From: JACVRX01 sp963819885
GTDB taxonomy: Bacteria; Actinomycetota; Actinomycetes; Jiangellales; Jiangellaceae
Length of the DNA stretch: 64,000 nt
Assembly: GCA_963819885.1 (NCBI GenBank)
Contig: CAWFXV010000026.1
Span: 124,001 to 188,000 of the forward strand
Direction of reading: 5' to 3'
A program made the position numbers and the translations under genes. The notes under the pieces were generated by a model. That model made no database searches. It worked only from the letters and a program-made list of their open reading frames with translations, and was not told where the DNA came from. The first letter of the stretch is position 1. Each line of letters starts with the position of its first letter. Below are positions 51,341 to 60,090 of the stretch, one piece after another.

Positions 51341-52909
51341 ATGCCTGTCACGCTGTCTGCCCTGCTTCGTCAGCCTTCGCTTGGGCTGACGGCTCTCACT
51401 GGCCGCGAGGCGCCCGACCGCGAGATCTCCTGGGTGCACGCGAGCGAACTGCTCGATCCCACCCCCTATCTCGATGGTGGTGAACTCCTGCTCTCCGTCG
51501 GGATGTGGCTCAGTCCGGGTACGGCGGTGCGGAAGGCCGGCCAGGCGAGTGTTGCGGCATACGTGGATCGCCTCGTCCGAGCGGGAGTCGCGGCGCTGGG
51601 CTTTGGTGTCGGGCTGACCCATGCGGCGGTGCCGGGAGCGTTGATCGAGGCGGCCTCGGCACGCGAGCTCCCTCTTCTCTCGGTGCCGCAAACGACACCG
51701 TTCATTGCCATCGGTCGGGTGGTGTGGGAGGCGATGGCGGCCGACCACAACGCGGAGTTGATGCACACTTTCCAGGCGCAGCAGGAGCTCACTCGTGCCG
51801 CCATTGCTGCCGGCCCCGGCGGAGTGGTCCGCCGTCTTGCCGAGCGGCTCGGCGGGTGGGCAGTGCTGCTCGATGCCGCCGGATCGGTCGTTCACGCCTA
51901 CCCGGCTGGAGCCGCCCGGCAGGCGCCATGGCTAGCGCAGGAGCTGGAACGTCTTCGCGATGTCGCCACGCCGGTGAGTACGACGCTGTCCGTTGACGGC
52001 GACCAGATCGTCGTCCAATCGCTCCGGCCTGAGCGTCGCACCCGTGGCTTCCTCGCGATCGGCGTCCCGTCGCGTCCCACGACCGAGCAGCGCAATGTGC
52101 TCAACACGGCCGTGTCTCTGTTGACGCTCGTGCTCGCCCAGGCGAGCGCCCTCAGGACCGCAGAAGACCACCTCCGGACGGCGATCTTCGATCTGCTGGT
52201 CAACGGTGACCTGAACCGGGCCGAGCGGCTGGCAACGGATATGTGGGGCGGCCTGCCAGCAGAGCCTGTGCGGATCGCGCTTGTCGCTGGAGCGGCCGCT
52301 GCCCTTGATGACCTCACCGACGTCCTGGACGCAGCGGCCGCATCGTCAACCGAGCGACTGTTCTTCGCGACGGTCGCTGACCGGGTGGCGGCCGTCTATC
52401 CGGCGGCTGCCCGGATACGGGAGCAAGTCCTTGCAGCGGCCTGTGCTTCGGAGTCGCTCACGGTCGGCGAGTCGACGGAGGCGGGGCTGGCAGAACTCGC
52501 TCGGGCGCACCGTGAGGCCGAACAGGCGCTGCGCATCGGCATCCGTCACCACCGTCGCCATACCCAGTTCGCGGATATCGGAGCCTCGGCCATTCTGGAG
52601 TTGCTGGAGACGCCACAGGCTGCGGCGTTCGCCGCGTCGCTGCTTCGTCCGCTGACTGAGCACGACTCCACCGGGCGGGGCGATCTGGTCAGGTCGCTGG
52701 GCGTCTGGCTCGATCACAACGGACAGTGGGATGCCGCGGCTGCGGTGCTCGGAGTTCACCGTCATACGTTGCGGCATCGGATTCGCCGCGTCTGCGAGTT
52801 ACTGGGCCGGGACCTGGACGTTGCTGCCGTGCGGGTGGAGCTTTGGACCGCAATCCAGCTACTCGACGGTAATCGGAGCCGGTGGCGAGGGCTTCCGACC
52901 GGGCGGTGA
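51341..52909 (+). CDS. PucR-family transcriptional regulator 2
   Basis: 522 residues. PucR domain: MPVTLSALLRQPSLGLTALT, VHASELLDPTPYLDGGELLL. C-terminal HTH_30: VRSLGVWLDHNGQWDAAAAV, LGVHRHTLRHRIRRVCELLG. GAGGA lies just upstream of twin ATGs at 51338 and 51341; GTG 51296 is also open. It is divergent from the gabT-2/amidase pair across about 150 bases, the likely target, and nearly abuts the convergent permease. Confidence 0.9.
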   Translation: MPVTLSALLRQPSLGLTALTGREAPDREISWVHASELLDPTPYLDGGELLLSVGMWLSPGTAVRKAGQASVAAYVDRLVRAGVAALGFGVGLTHAAVPGALIEAASARELPLLSVPQTTPFIAIGRVVWEAMAADHNAELMHTFQAQQELTRAAIAAGPGGVVRRLAERLGGWAVLLDAAGSVVHAYPAGAARQAPWLAQELERLRDVATPVSTTLSVDGDQIVVQSLRPERRTRGFLAIGVPSRPTTEQRNVLNTAVSLLTLVLAQASALRTAEDHLRTAIFDLLVNGDLNRAERLATDMWGGLPAEPVRIALVAGAAAALDDLTDVLDAAAASSTERLFFATVADRVAAVYPAAARIREQVLAAACASESLTVGESTEAGLAELARAHREAEQALRIGIRHHRRHTQFADIGASAILELLETPQAAAFAASLLRPLTEHDSTGRGDLVRSLGVWLDHNGQWDAAAAVLGVHRHTLRHRIRRVCELLGRDLDVAAVRVELWTAIQLLDGNRSRWRGLPTGR

Positions 52910-52917
52910 AAGGGTCA

Positions 52918-54453
52918 CTACGGCTCGTCCAGAACCAGGGCAGGGGTGTCTTTGCGAAGTGTCTCGCCGCGGAAGAACGCCGGTTCCCTGACCTGCTGCC
53001 AGAACATCAACGCCACGCCCGCAATGATCAGGCCGAGCCCGAGGATCAGCACCAACCCGACGCCGCCGATGCTCGCTCCGCTGCCATAGTCGGGCGACGC
53101 GCTGTCGCGCAGCGTCACCACGAACACGGCTAGCAGCCCGAGGCCTCCGAGCAGCGGGAACAGCAGTTTGAACACGACACTCGGGAAGTCGAGGAACAGC
53201 TCATTACGGAAGTACCAGATGCAGGCGAATGCGGTCAGGCCGTAGTAGAAGCAGATCATGATGCCGAGCGAGTAGATGGTGTCGGTGAGGACGTTCTCGC
53301 TGAGGAACGTGAGAATCGCATAGAACAGGCCCGAGCCGATCGCTGCCGCGACCGTTGCGTACGACGGGGTGCGGTGCTCCGGATGCACCGTCGCGAACTT
53401 CTTCGGGAATGCCCCATAGGTCCCCATCGCCAGCATGGTGCGCGAGGCCGGCAGGAACGTCGTGGTCAGACTTGCGGCACTCGAGGCCAAGACTGCCAGG
53501 AAGAGGAACAGGTCCAGCGGACTGCCCATGACCGGTTCGGCCAGCGCGCCGAACACGTTGTCGGAGATCTCCTCGTTGCCCAGCCCGAGTCCTTCGGTTC
53601 CCATACCCGCGTACATCTCGGTGGCAATTGCCACGATCAAGTACGTCAGCAAGATCGACAACACACACAGCAGCGCCGCACGACCGGGAGTCTTCTCCGC
53701 CTCCTTCGACTCCTCGTTGACGGTCAGGGCAGTGTCCCACCCCCAGAACGCGAAGATCGAACCGGACAGGCCGGCGATGAACGCCGACAGGGTGAGCCCG
53801 GACGGGCTGAACCAGTCCCAGCTGAACGGCACCCCGGTTGCCGAATCGCCGGACTTGGCCAGCGCCAACACCGCGAACACAGCGAGCACGGCCAGCTGGA
53901 AGCCCACCAGCACGTACTGGACGCGCTCGGTGGTGGTGATCCCCCGGTAGGACACCCAACACGCGATCGCCAGGAAGATCAGGCAGGTGATCACGTTGAT
54001 CCACTTTGTCTCCCACAGCGCACCGACGTCGTCGTTGCTCATGACCTCGCCGAGGAACTGGTAGAAGAACTGCACGGCGACGCCGGTGAGGTTCGACAGC
54101 ACGATCACCGTGGCGAGCACGGCGGCCCAGCCGCCGAGCCAGCCGATGTGCGGGCCGAAGGCCTTCGTCGTCCAGGTGAACGACGTGCCGCAGTCCGGCG
54201 CGACCTTGTTCAGCTCCCGATACGCGTACGCAGCGAAGAACATCGGCAGGAACCCGGCGATGATGACGACCGGCATCTTCGCGCCCGCCTCGGCCACCAG
54301 GATCCCGATGGTCGCCGTCAGGGCATACGCAGGCGCTACCGATGAAATGCCCAATACGGTGCCGCCGAGCAATCCGACCTTGCCGTGCGAGAGGCCCTTG
54401 TCTTGGAGGTCGGCCTCGATCTGGTGGTGCGGGTCGTGTGCCTCAATCTGCAT
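52918..54453 (-). CDS. APC-superfamily amino acid/amine permease
   Basis: 511 residues and about twelve membrane helices. GLLGGTVLGISSVAPAYALT is the first helix with the APC substrate loop; RELNKVAPDCGTSFTWTTKA and SFAFWGWDTALTVNEESKEA-like segments (IFAFWGWDTALTVNEESKEA) are typical of the group that carries amines and GABA. It is downstream of PucR-2 (convergent) and upstream of the ureohydrolase on the same strand. The substrate is inferred to be a compound degraded by this island. Confidence 0.9.
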   Translation of the reverse strand: MQIEAHDPHHQIEADLQDKGLSHGKVGLLGGTVLGISSVAPAYALTATIGILVAEAGAKMPVVIIAGFLPMFFAAYAYRELNKVAPDCGTSFTWTTKAFGPHIGWLGGWAAVLATVIVLSNLTGVAVQFFYQFLGEVMSNDDVGALWETKWINVITCLIFLAIACWVSYRGITTTERVQYVLVGFQLAVLAVFAVLALAKSGDSATGVPFSWDWFSPSGLTLSAFIAGLSGSIFAFWGWDTALTVNEESKEAEKTPGRAALLCVLSILLTYLIVAIATEMYAGMGTEGLGLGNEEISDNVFGALAEPVMGSPLDLFLFLAVLASSAASLTTTFLPASRTMLAMGTYGAFPKKFATVHPEHRTPSYATVAAAIGSGLFYAILTFLSENVLTDTIYSLGIMICFYYGLTAFACIWYFRNELFLDFPSVVFKLLFPLLGGLGLLAVFVVTLRDSASPDYGSGASIGGVGLVLILGLGLIIAGVALMFWQQVREPAFFRGETLRKDTPALVLDEP

Positions 54454-54491
54454 GAGGACCTCGCTTTGTCGCAGCCGCAGTTGTGATCACC

Positions 54492-55505
54492 CTAGGGCGT
54501 TGCCCGCCCGTGGAGAAGGGTCGGCGGGATGTCGTCCCAACTCCCACCCTGTTTTCGAAATGCGATGCCGGACAGCATTTCCAGCACCACCCGGTTGGCC
54601 AGGAATGCCGTCACATCCGATGTGTCGAACGGCGGCGACACCTCGACCACGTCCATACCGACCACCGGCAGCTCCACCGCGATACGCCGAACGGTGTCGA
54701 GCAGCTCACGTGGGGAGAACCCACCCGGTTCGGGGGTGCCGGTGCCGGGCGCCGATCCGGGGTCGGTGACGTCGATGTCCACCGACACGAAAACCCCGTC
54801 GCAGTCGTCGGTCGCGATCGCGAACGCCTCTTCCAGGCAGGCTCCAAGGCCGCGGTTGACGATCTCGTGCATCTCGAACGAGCGCATGCGCTGTTCGGCC
54901 ATCCAGTCGAGAGTCTCGGGCTCCGGCCAGTACCCGCGTAGCCCCAGCTGCAGGAACCGATCTCCGCGGCAGGCGCCGGACTCGATCAGCCGCCGCATCG
55001 GCAGGCCGTGCCCGATGAGGGACCCGAACTGGAAATCCCCGGTGTCCGCGTGCGCGTCGAAGTGGATCAGCGAGATCCGCCCCCATCCCAAGGCGCGGGC
55101 GACGCCTGTCATGTCCGGCCACGTAATCGTGTGGTCGCCGCCCAGGATCACCGGGATTGCCCCGGCATCGGCGACGCGCTGCACGGCGGTCTCGAGCTGA
55201 TCCAGCGGCTGTCGCGCTTCGACGCCGGGCATCTCGACGTCGCCGGCGTCGACAACGGTGAGGTCCTTCAACGGATCGACCCGCAGTGCGAGGTGGGGGC
55301 GGGAGGCGTCGTGCGGCAGGTAATCGGTAATCCTGATCGCCTGTGGGCCGAACCGGGCTCCCGGACGGTAGGACGTGCCTGCGTCGTACGGCGCGCCGAT
55401 CACCACGACGTCGGCGTCGCGCAATCCGGTCGCGTCCTCGAGATCGCACCTCTCGACACCGAGATACGTCACATCCGGTCCGTACATTCCGCCGTACCGC
55501 GCCAT
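54492..55505 (-). CDS. Ureohydrolase (agmatinase/guanidinobutyrase type)
   Basis: 337 residues. The two-manganese site is formed by His125 (GGDHT), Asp150-x-His152-x-Asp154 (FDAHAD) and SVDIDVTDPG, the ureohydrolase motifs. It removes urea from a guanidino compound such as agmatine, 4-guanidinobutyrate or 3-guanidinopropionate; the N-terminal lid region that decides this cannot be read reliably. ATG 55505 begins a typical MARYGGMYGPDV-type start. It precedes the permease by 38 bases on the same strand and diverges from the PLP decarboxylase. With GABA-forming enzymes nearby, guanidinobutyrase is attractive. Confidence 0.9.
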   Translation of the reverse strand: MARYGGMYGPDVTYLGVERCDLEDATGLRDADVVVIGAPYDAGTSYRPGARFGPQAIRITDYLPHDASRPHLALRVDPLKDLTVVDAGDVEMPGVEARQPLDQLETAVQRVADAGAIPVILGGDHTITWPDMTGVARALGWGRISLIHFDAHADTGDFQFGSLIGHGLPMRRLIESGACRGDRFLQLGLRGYWPEPETLDWMAEQRMRSFEMHEIVNRGLGACLEEAFAIATDDCDGVFVSVDIDVTDPGSAPGTGTPEPGGFSPRELLDTVRRIAVELPVVGMDVVEVSPPFDTSDVTAFLANRVVLEMLSGIAFRKQGGSWDDIPPTLLHGRATP

Positions 55506-55603
55506 GGTCGTACTGTGCCACTTTCGCCGCTGCACAGCGGATGTGCACGATGGACAGCCGGGGCGGGGGAGCGGGACCGCGTGGCCTGTTGTCATGACCT
55601 GCG

Positions 55604-56983
55604 ATGAGCTCTACGGTGCCGCCCATGCACAGCGTGGACGCTACGACCGAGCAGATGATCCGTTCCGTCCTCGCCTACGCCGAAAACCGGCTGCGGCTGG
55701 ACCCGGTTCCGCTGGACGAGGGGTCACGCGACCCAGCCGCCCTCGATGCCGTCACCGAGGGCTTGCTCTCCGAGAACGGCACCAATCCGGACCAGGTCCT
55801 CGGCGTCTACGCCTCGATGCTCGCCCCCGCGGTGATCTCTGCTGACAGCCCACGGTTCCTGGGCTTCATCCCGGCCGCGCCCACCAAGGCGTCGCTGCTG
55901 TTCGACATGCTCATCTCGTGCGCCTCGATTCAGGGCATCTCCTGGCTGGAAGCCGCAGGCGCGATTCATGCCGAGAACCAGGTGCTCAGGCTGATCGCGG
56001 ACCGGGCGGGGCTGCCCGATTCGGCAGGTGGATGCTTCGTCTCCGGTGGGTCCGCCGGCAACTTGTCGGCGCTCGTCGTGGCGCGGGAGATGGCCAAGAG
56101 CAGGAACAGTCCCGGCGGCCCACAACGGTGGCGCGTGGTCGTCGGGTCTGACGCCCACTCCTCGATCGTCAACACACTGCGTATCGTCGAGATGGACGCG
56201 CTGACCGTTGAAACCGATGATCATCGGCTGACCGGTGAAGCGCTCCGGAAAGCCATCGAGGACGATGGAGACCCCTCGTCGCTCGCGGCGGTCGTCGCGA
56301 CGTCGGGCACGACGAACGCGGGGATCGTCGACGATCTCGCCGGGGCGGCCGCGGTCGCACGGGATCACGGTTTGTGGTTCCACGTTGACGGCGCCTACGG
56401 CGGCGCCGGGCTGTTCGCCCCCAGCGTCCGGCACAAATACGACGGCATCGAGCACGCCGACTCGTTCGTCCTCGACCCGCACAAGTGGTTGTTCGCGCCG
56501 TTCGACTGTGCGGCTCTGCTCTACCGCGATCCGTCGCTGGCGCGCTCCGTGCACACCCAGGACGCGTCCTACCTCGACGTCATCCACGACAAGCCGGCCG
56601 AGTGGAACCCGACCGATTATGCGTACCACTTGACCAGGCGCGCCCGTGGGATGCCGTTGTGGTTCTCGCTGGCTGTCAACGGCGTGGCGGCGTACACGGA
56701 GGCGATCGAGATTGCGATCCGGTTGGCTCGCGAGACCGCCGACGAGATCCGGTCCCGGCCCAACCTCGAACTGATCCGCGAACCCGATCTCGGCGTGGTC
56801 CTCTTCCGGCGAACGGGCTGGAACACTGCCGATTACATGGCGTGGGCCGACCAGCTGCTTGCCGATCAGGTGGCGTTCATCCCGCCATCGGCGTGGGAGG
56901 GCGAGACCATCGGGCGGTTCGCGTTCCTGCACCCGCACACGACCATGGACCTGGTGAGGGAAATCCTCGACCGCCTTGCCTGA
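55604..56983 (+). CDS. Group II PLP-dependent decarboxylase
   Basis: 459 residues of the DOPA/glutamate/tyrosine decarboxylase family. SGGSAGNLSALVVAREMAKS, VATSGTTNAGIVDDLAG, WFHVDGAYGG with the PLP-contact Asp, and DPHKWLFAPFDC with the Schiff-base Lys are present. It converts an L-amino acid to its amine and CO2. ATG 55625 is an alternative start. Divergent from the ureohydrolase gene. The substrate (tyrosine, aspartate, glutamate, 2,4-diaminobutyrate) is not predictable from the motifs. Confidence 0.9.
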   Translation: MSSTVPPMHSVDATTEQMIRSVLAYAENRLRLDPVPLDEGSRDPAALDAVTEGLLSENGTNPDQVLGVYASMLAPAVISADSPRFLGFIPAAPTKASLLFDMLISCASIQGISWLEAAGAIHAENQVLRLIADRAGLPDSAGGCFVSGGSAGNLSALVVAREMAKSRNSPGGPQRWRVVVGSDAHSSIVNTLRIVEMDALTVETDDHRLTGEALRKAIEDDGDPSSLAAVVATSGTTNAGIVDDLAGAAAVARDHGLWFHVDGAYGGAGLFAPSVRHKYDGIEHADSFVLDPHKWLFAPFDCAALLYRDPSLARSVHTQDASYLDVIHDKPAEWNPTDYAYHLTRRARGMPLWFSLAVNGVAAYTEAIEIAIRLARETADEIRSRPNLELIREPDLGVVLFRRTGWNTADYMAWADQLLADQVAFIPPSAWEGETIGRFAFLHPHTTMDLVREILDRLA

Positions 56984-56985
56984 GG

Positions 56986-57858
56986 TCAGGACGTGACGTC
57001 CTTGGTGGTGAAGCGGGCCCAGGCGAGGGTGCCGAACACGGCGAGGTAGACCGCCTGAGTGAGCAGACCGGTGCTGACGTCGTCGAAGGCCATCGGGTCC
57101 CGCATGAGATCGCCGACCGCGAGCCACCAGTGCGTGTAGAGGTACTCGTGGATCACCTGGACCTGAGGAATCGTGTCGACGATCTGGGCGATCACCGTCA
57201 GCGTCGCCGTGGCCGCCATGGCGCCCATCGGCACTTCGGTCAGCGTGGAGAAGAAGAGTCCGATTGCGCCGACGGTCGCAAGCATCGCCGCGATGTACCC
57301 GGTGAACAACGCCGCTCGGTACAACGCCTCACCGAAGCTGACGGTAGTGCCGGACAGCAGCACCACGTCGCCTCCTGGGAACAAGATGAGGCCGGTCACG
57401 ATGCCGACCCCGACGACGGTCGTCGCGCAGGCCAGCGCGAACGCGACGACTCCGACGTACTTGACCAGGAGCAGCCGCGTTCGGCCGGCGGGGACGACCA
57501 GGATGTTTCGGAGCGTGCCGGTACTGGCCTCACCAGCGACGGCTTCACCGGAGACCACCGACACCGCCAGCGGCAGGAACAGGGGAAGTGCCACCAGCAC
57601 CGACGCCAGGCCGAGGAACAAGCCGTTCTGGGTGACCTGCGCGAAAAACGGCGGACCGTCGCCCGGCGAAGGCCCGGCCGCGTTGATTGCCAGGCCCAAC
57701 AGGATTGGTCCGGTCGACAGCACGGCCAACATCGCCAGGTTGCGCCGACGGCGGAACACCAGCCGTAACTCCGAGCGCAGCAGCCGCGTGCTGATTCGCC
57801 GCGCCGGACGTGCGGAGGCCGACGCAGGCAGCGGCAGGGCCAGGTCACTCGTCGACAT
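56986..57858 (-). CDS. ABC transporter permease (ABC-2 type)
   Basis: 290 residues. The basic N-terminus RRISTRLLRSELRLVFRRRR leads into six membrane segments, with AGEASTGTLRNILVVPAGR as the ABC-2 coupling loop. Its start overlaps the end of the ATPase gene by 14 bases. It forms the channel of an exporter or signal-sensing ABC system with the next two genes. It is convergent with the decarboxylase gene and unrelated to the catabolic island. Confidence 0.88.
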   Translation of the reverse strand: MSTSDLALPLPASASARPARRISTRLLRSELRLVFRRRRNLAMLAVLSTGPILLGLAINAAGPSPGDGPPFFAQVTQNGLFLGLASVLVALPLFLPLAVSVVSGEAVAGEASTGTLRNILVVPAGRTRLLLVKYVGVVAFALACATTVVGVGIVTGLILFPGGDVVLLSGTTVSFGEALYRAALFTGYIAAMLATVGAIGLFFSTLTEVPMGAMAATATLTVIAQIVDTIPQVQVIHEYLYTHWWLAVGDLMRDPMAFDDVSTGLLTQAVYLAVFGTLAWARFTTKDVTS

Positions 57859-58834
57859 CGAAGCCCTCTCCGGTGAGCCCCACGAACATCTCCTCGAGGT
57901 CCGGCTTCTCCACGACGATCTGACGGACGGGGACGCCCGCCTTGACCAGGGCCTCGGTGAGGTCTTCGCTGGCGGTCGCTCCCAGGTCGGCCACGACGCC
58001 GTGGCCGAGGATCTCGGGCTCGCCCGTCCCGGCACGGCGAAGCACATCGGCCGCAGCGGCGGGTTCTGGGGTGTCGACCCGCACCCGGCTGGCGGAAGCC
58101 GCCCGTAACTCACCAAGGGATCCGGAGAACACCAGCCGCCCGTGGCTCATCACGCCGACGTGGCTGCACACCTGCTCGACCTCAGGGAGGAGGTGTGAGG
58201 ACAGGAACACGGTCGTGCCGCTGGCGCCGACGTCGCGGATGATCGCGCGCACCTCGCGCGTGCCCTGCGGATCGAGGCCATTGGTCGGCTCGTCCAGCAC
58301 CAGCAGTTCACGCGGTTTCAGCAACGCAGCCGCAAGACCGAGCCGCTGCCGCATCCCCATCGAGTACGCGCGGTACCGCTTGCCCGCGGCAGCGGCGAGG
58401 CCAACCCGGTCGAGCGCGTCCGCGACCCTCCTCCGGGCTCCCGGCGCAGTGACGGTGCGATCCGCTGCATCAAGGCGCACGAGGTTGTCGCGTCCGGACA
58501 GGTACGGATGGAAGGCAGGCCCTTCAACCAGAGCACCTACCAGCGGGAGCGTCAGGGCGGCTCCCTTCGGCATGGGCTGGCCGAGCACCTCCATCGTCCC
58601 CTCGGTTGCGCCGACCAGCCCGAGCAGCATCCGGATCGTGGTGGTCTTGCCCGACCCGTTGGGGCCGAGGAACCCGAAGACGGTGTCCATCGGCACTTCG
58701 AGGTCGAGTGAGTCCACAGCGGCCTGGCGGCCGAAACGCTTGGTGAGGCCGTAGGTCCTGATCGCCGCGGCTCTGGTCGACTGGGTACTGCCGCCGTCCG
58801 GAGTTGTGCGCCGATCGATGTCGACGTCGGTCAC
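57845..58834 (-). CDS. ABC transporter ATP-binding protein
   Basis: 329 residues. Walker A GPNGSGKTT, signature YSMGMRQRLGLAAAL, Walker B ELLVLDEPTNGLDPQ and H-loop FLSSHLLPE are all present, followed by a C-terminal domain common in CcmA/DrrA-type exporters. It pairs with the ABC-2 permease. Its start overlaps the LolA-fold gene stop by 4 bases. Confidence 0.95.
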   Translation of the reverse strand: MTDVDIDRRTTPDGGSTQSTRAAAIRTYGLTKRFGRQAAVDSLDLEVPMDTVFGFLGPNGSGKTTTIRMLLGLVGATEGTMEVLGQPMPKGAALTLPLVGALVEGPAFHPYLSGRDNLVRLDAADRTVTAPGARRRVADALDRVGLAAAAGKRYRAYSMGMRQRLGLAAALLKPRELLVLDEPTNGLDPQGTREVRAIIRDVGASGTTVFLSSHLLPEVEQVCSHVGVMSHGRLVFSGSLGELRAASASRVRVDTPEPAAAADVLRRAGTGEPEILGHGVVADLGATASEDLTEALVKAGVPVRQIVVEKPDLEEMFVGLTGEGFDVDE

Positions 58835-59916
58835 GACGCCAGGCCCGCGGCGACTTCGGTGAGAACGTCCGGTTCGACGGCCCCGGCGAGCAGGCGGCCG
58901 TCGTCAAGCAACAGCACCGACAGCAGCTCGGTCTCGAGTAGCCGACCCGATCCATAGGGACCGCTGACGGCCGACGCCCCGCCCAACAGAGCCTCGAGAA
59001 CGCCGTCCTCGTCCGGTGCCGGCAGGGTCACCTCAGGCACTACGAGCACCGCCGTCCAGCCCTCGCCGACAACGGTCGGTCGCGGCTGGACGTTATCGGC
59101 GTTGAAGCCAGGGGGCTCGTCGCCCTTGTGCGCCTCCATCGCCGCCAGATCCAACTCGTCGAGGGTCGCGCCCGGCGGGGGGTTGAAGCGGTAGACGTCG
59201 GCAGCCGGTTCACCGAAGGTCACCGACGTGAAGCCGACCTCGAATGCCGGCTCGTCCGCACCAGTCGAGTTGACCTCGACCCGAAGGGGCATCGACGTTG
59301 CGCCGTCGACGGCGAGGCGGACGTCCTCGATCAACGATCGGTCATCCCGTGGCGTCACGACGAGCTCGTAGGCTGCCCGACCGGCCACTTCAGCAGTTCC
59401 GTCGACGGCAACCTCGGTGCTCGGGTCGATCGCGGCGAGCAGCGCTTCGGCCGCCTCATCTGGACTCATCCCCACGCCTGCGGTGCCTGGACCCGTGCCC
59501 TCATGCGGTGGCAGGACGCCGTGTTGCGCAGTGTTCGTCCTGCTCGACCAGACCCAGACCTCCGCTCCGTTCCGAATGACATTGGTCTCGTCTAGCTCGT
59601 CCATCACGGCGACGCGGGCCAGCTCCGGTGACGAGTACCAGATCCGGGCGGTGTGCGATCCGGTCAGCAAAGCCGCCGGACCGGCCGCCGCTGCCGCGGA
59701 GTACGGCAGCTCCGGCAGGCCGAGGCGTGAGGTCTGAACAACGGTGCCCGAGAACGGTTGGTCGGAGTCCGTGACGGCGACCAGCAGTTCCGCGGCAGTC
59801 TTCTCCGGCAGATCCGGCGCGGATGCGCCCGCGACCGCACCGACGCCGATGGCGGCTGCCACCACGGTGACGGTCGCGATCGGTATGGCCCATCGGGACC
59901 GCAGCATGGACGCCAT
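58831..59916 (-). CDS. LolA/RseB-fold exported lipoprotein-carrier-like protein
   Basis: 361 residues. The membrane anchor or signal segment IPIATVTVVAAAIGVGAVAG (about 12-32) is followed by AAELLVAVTDSDQPFSGTVV and TARIWYSSPELARVAVMDEL, the half-barrel of LolA/DUF2092 proteins, with RAAYELVVTPRDDRSLIEDV and VYRFNPPPGATLDELDL. Actinobacteria lack a Lol system, so a sensor or chaperone role for the ABC system is inferred. ATG 59916 sits 7 bases after AAGGGG; ATG 59922 is possible. First gene of a three-gene operon, divergent from the two-component system. Confidence 0.85.
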   Translation of the reverse strand: MASMLRSRWAIPIATVTVVAAAIGVGAVAGASAPDLPEKTAAELLVAVTDSDQPFSGTVVQTSRLGLPELPYSAAAAAGPAALLTGSHTARIWYSSPELARVAVMDELDETNVIRNGAEVWVWSSRTNTAQHGVLPPHEGTGPGTAGVGMSPDEAAEALLAAIDPSTEVAVDGTAEVAGRAAYELVVTPRDDRSLIEDVRLAVDGATSMPLRVEVNSTGADEPAFEVGFTSVTFGEPAADVYRFNPPPGATLDELDLAAMEAHKGDEPPGFNADNVQPRPTVVGEGWTAVLVVPEVTLPAPDEDGVLEALLGGASAVSGPYGSGRLLETELLSVLLLDDGRLLAGAVEPDVLTEVAAGLAS

Positions 59917-59986
59917 CGTCATTCCCCTTCCAGTACCTCGCCCTCCCACTGTGTTCCATCGACGCTGTGAGAACGCTGAGAGAAGA

Positions 59987-60036
59987 GTGATCATGTCGAC
60001 TTGCCACCTCGACGGGTCCGTATTCGACATGATCAC
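59987..60036. promoter_or_regulatory. 13-base perfect inverted repeat in the divergent promoter
   Basis: GTGATCATGTCGA (59987-59999) and TCGACATGATCAC (60024-60036) with a 24-base spacer lie between the LolA-fold/ABC operon and the two-component genes. They could be a pair of regulator sites or a hairpin in the response-regulator leader. Confidence 0.55.
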
Positions 60037-60090
60037 CGGAGGGCGACGGACCGGTGCGCCGCCGCCGCCAGCCTCGGGGAGACTGGAGGC

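Noticed and set aside
32166..56983. Interpretation of the catabolic island as a prophage or integrative element
   Set aside because: No integrase, transposase, attachment repeats, tRNA or change of codon use was seen at its borders.
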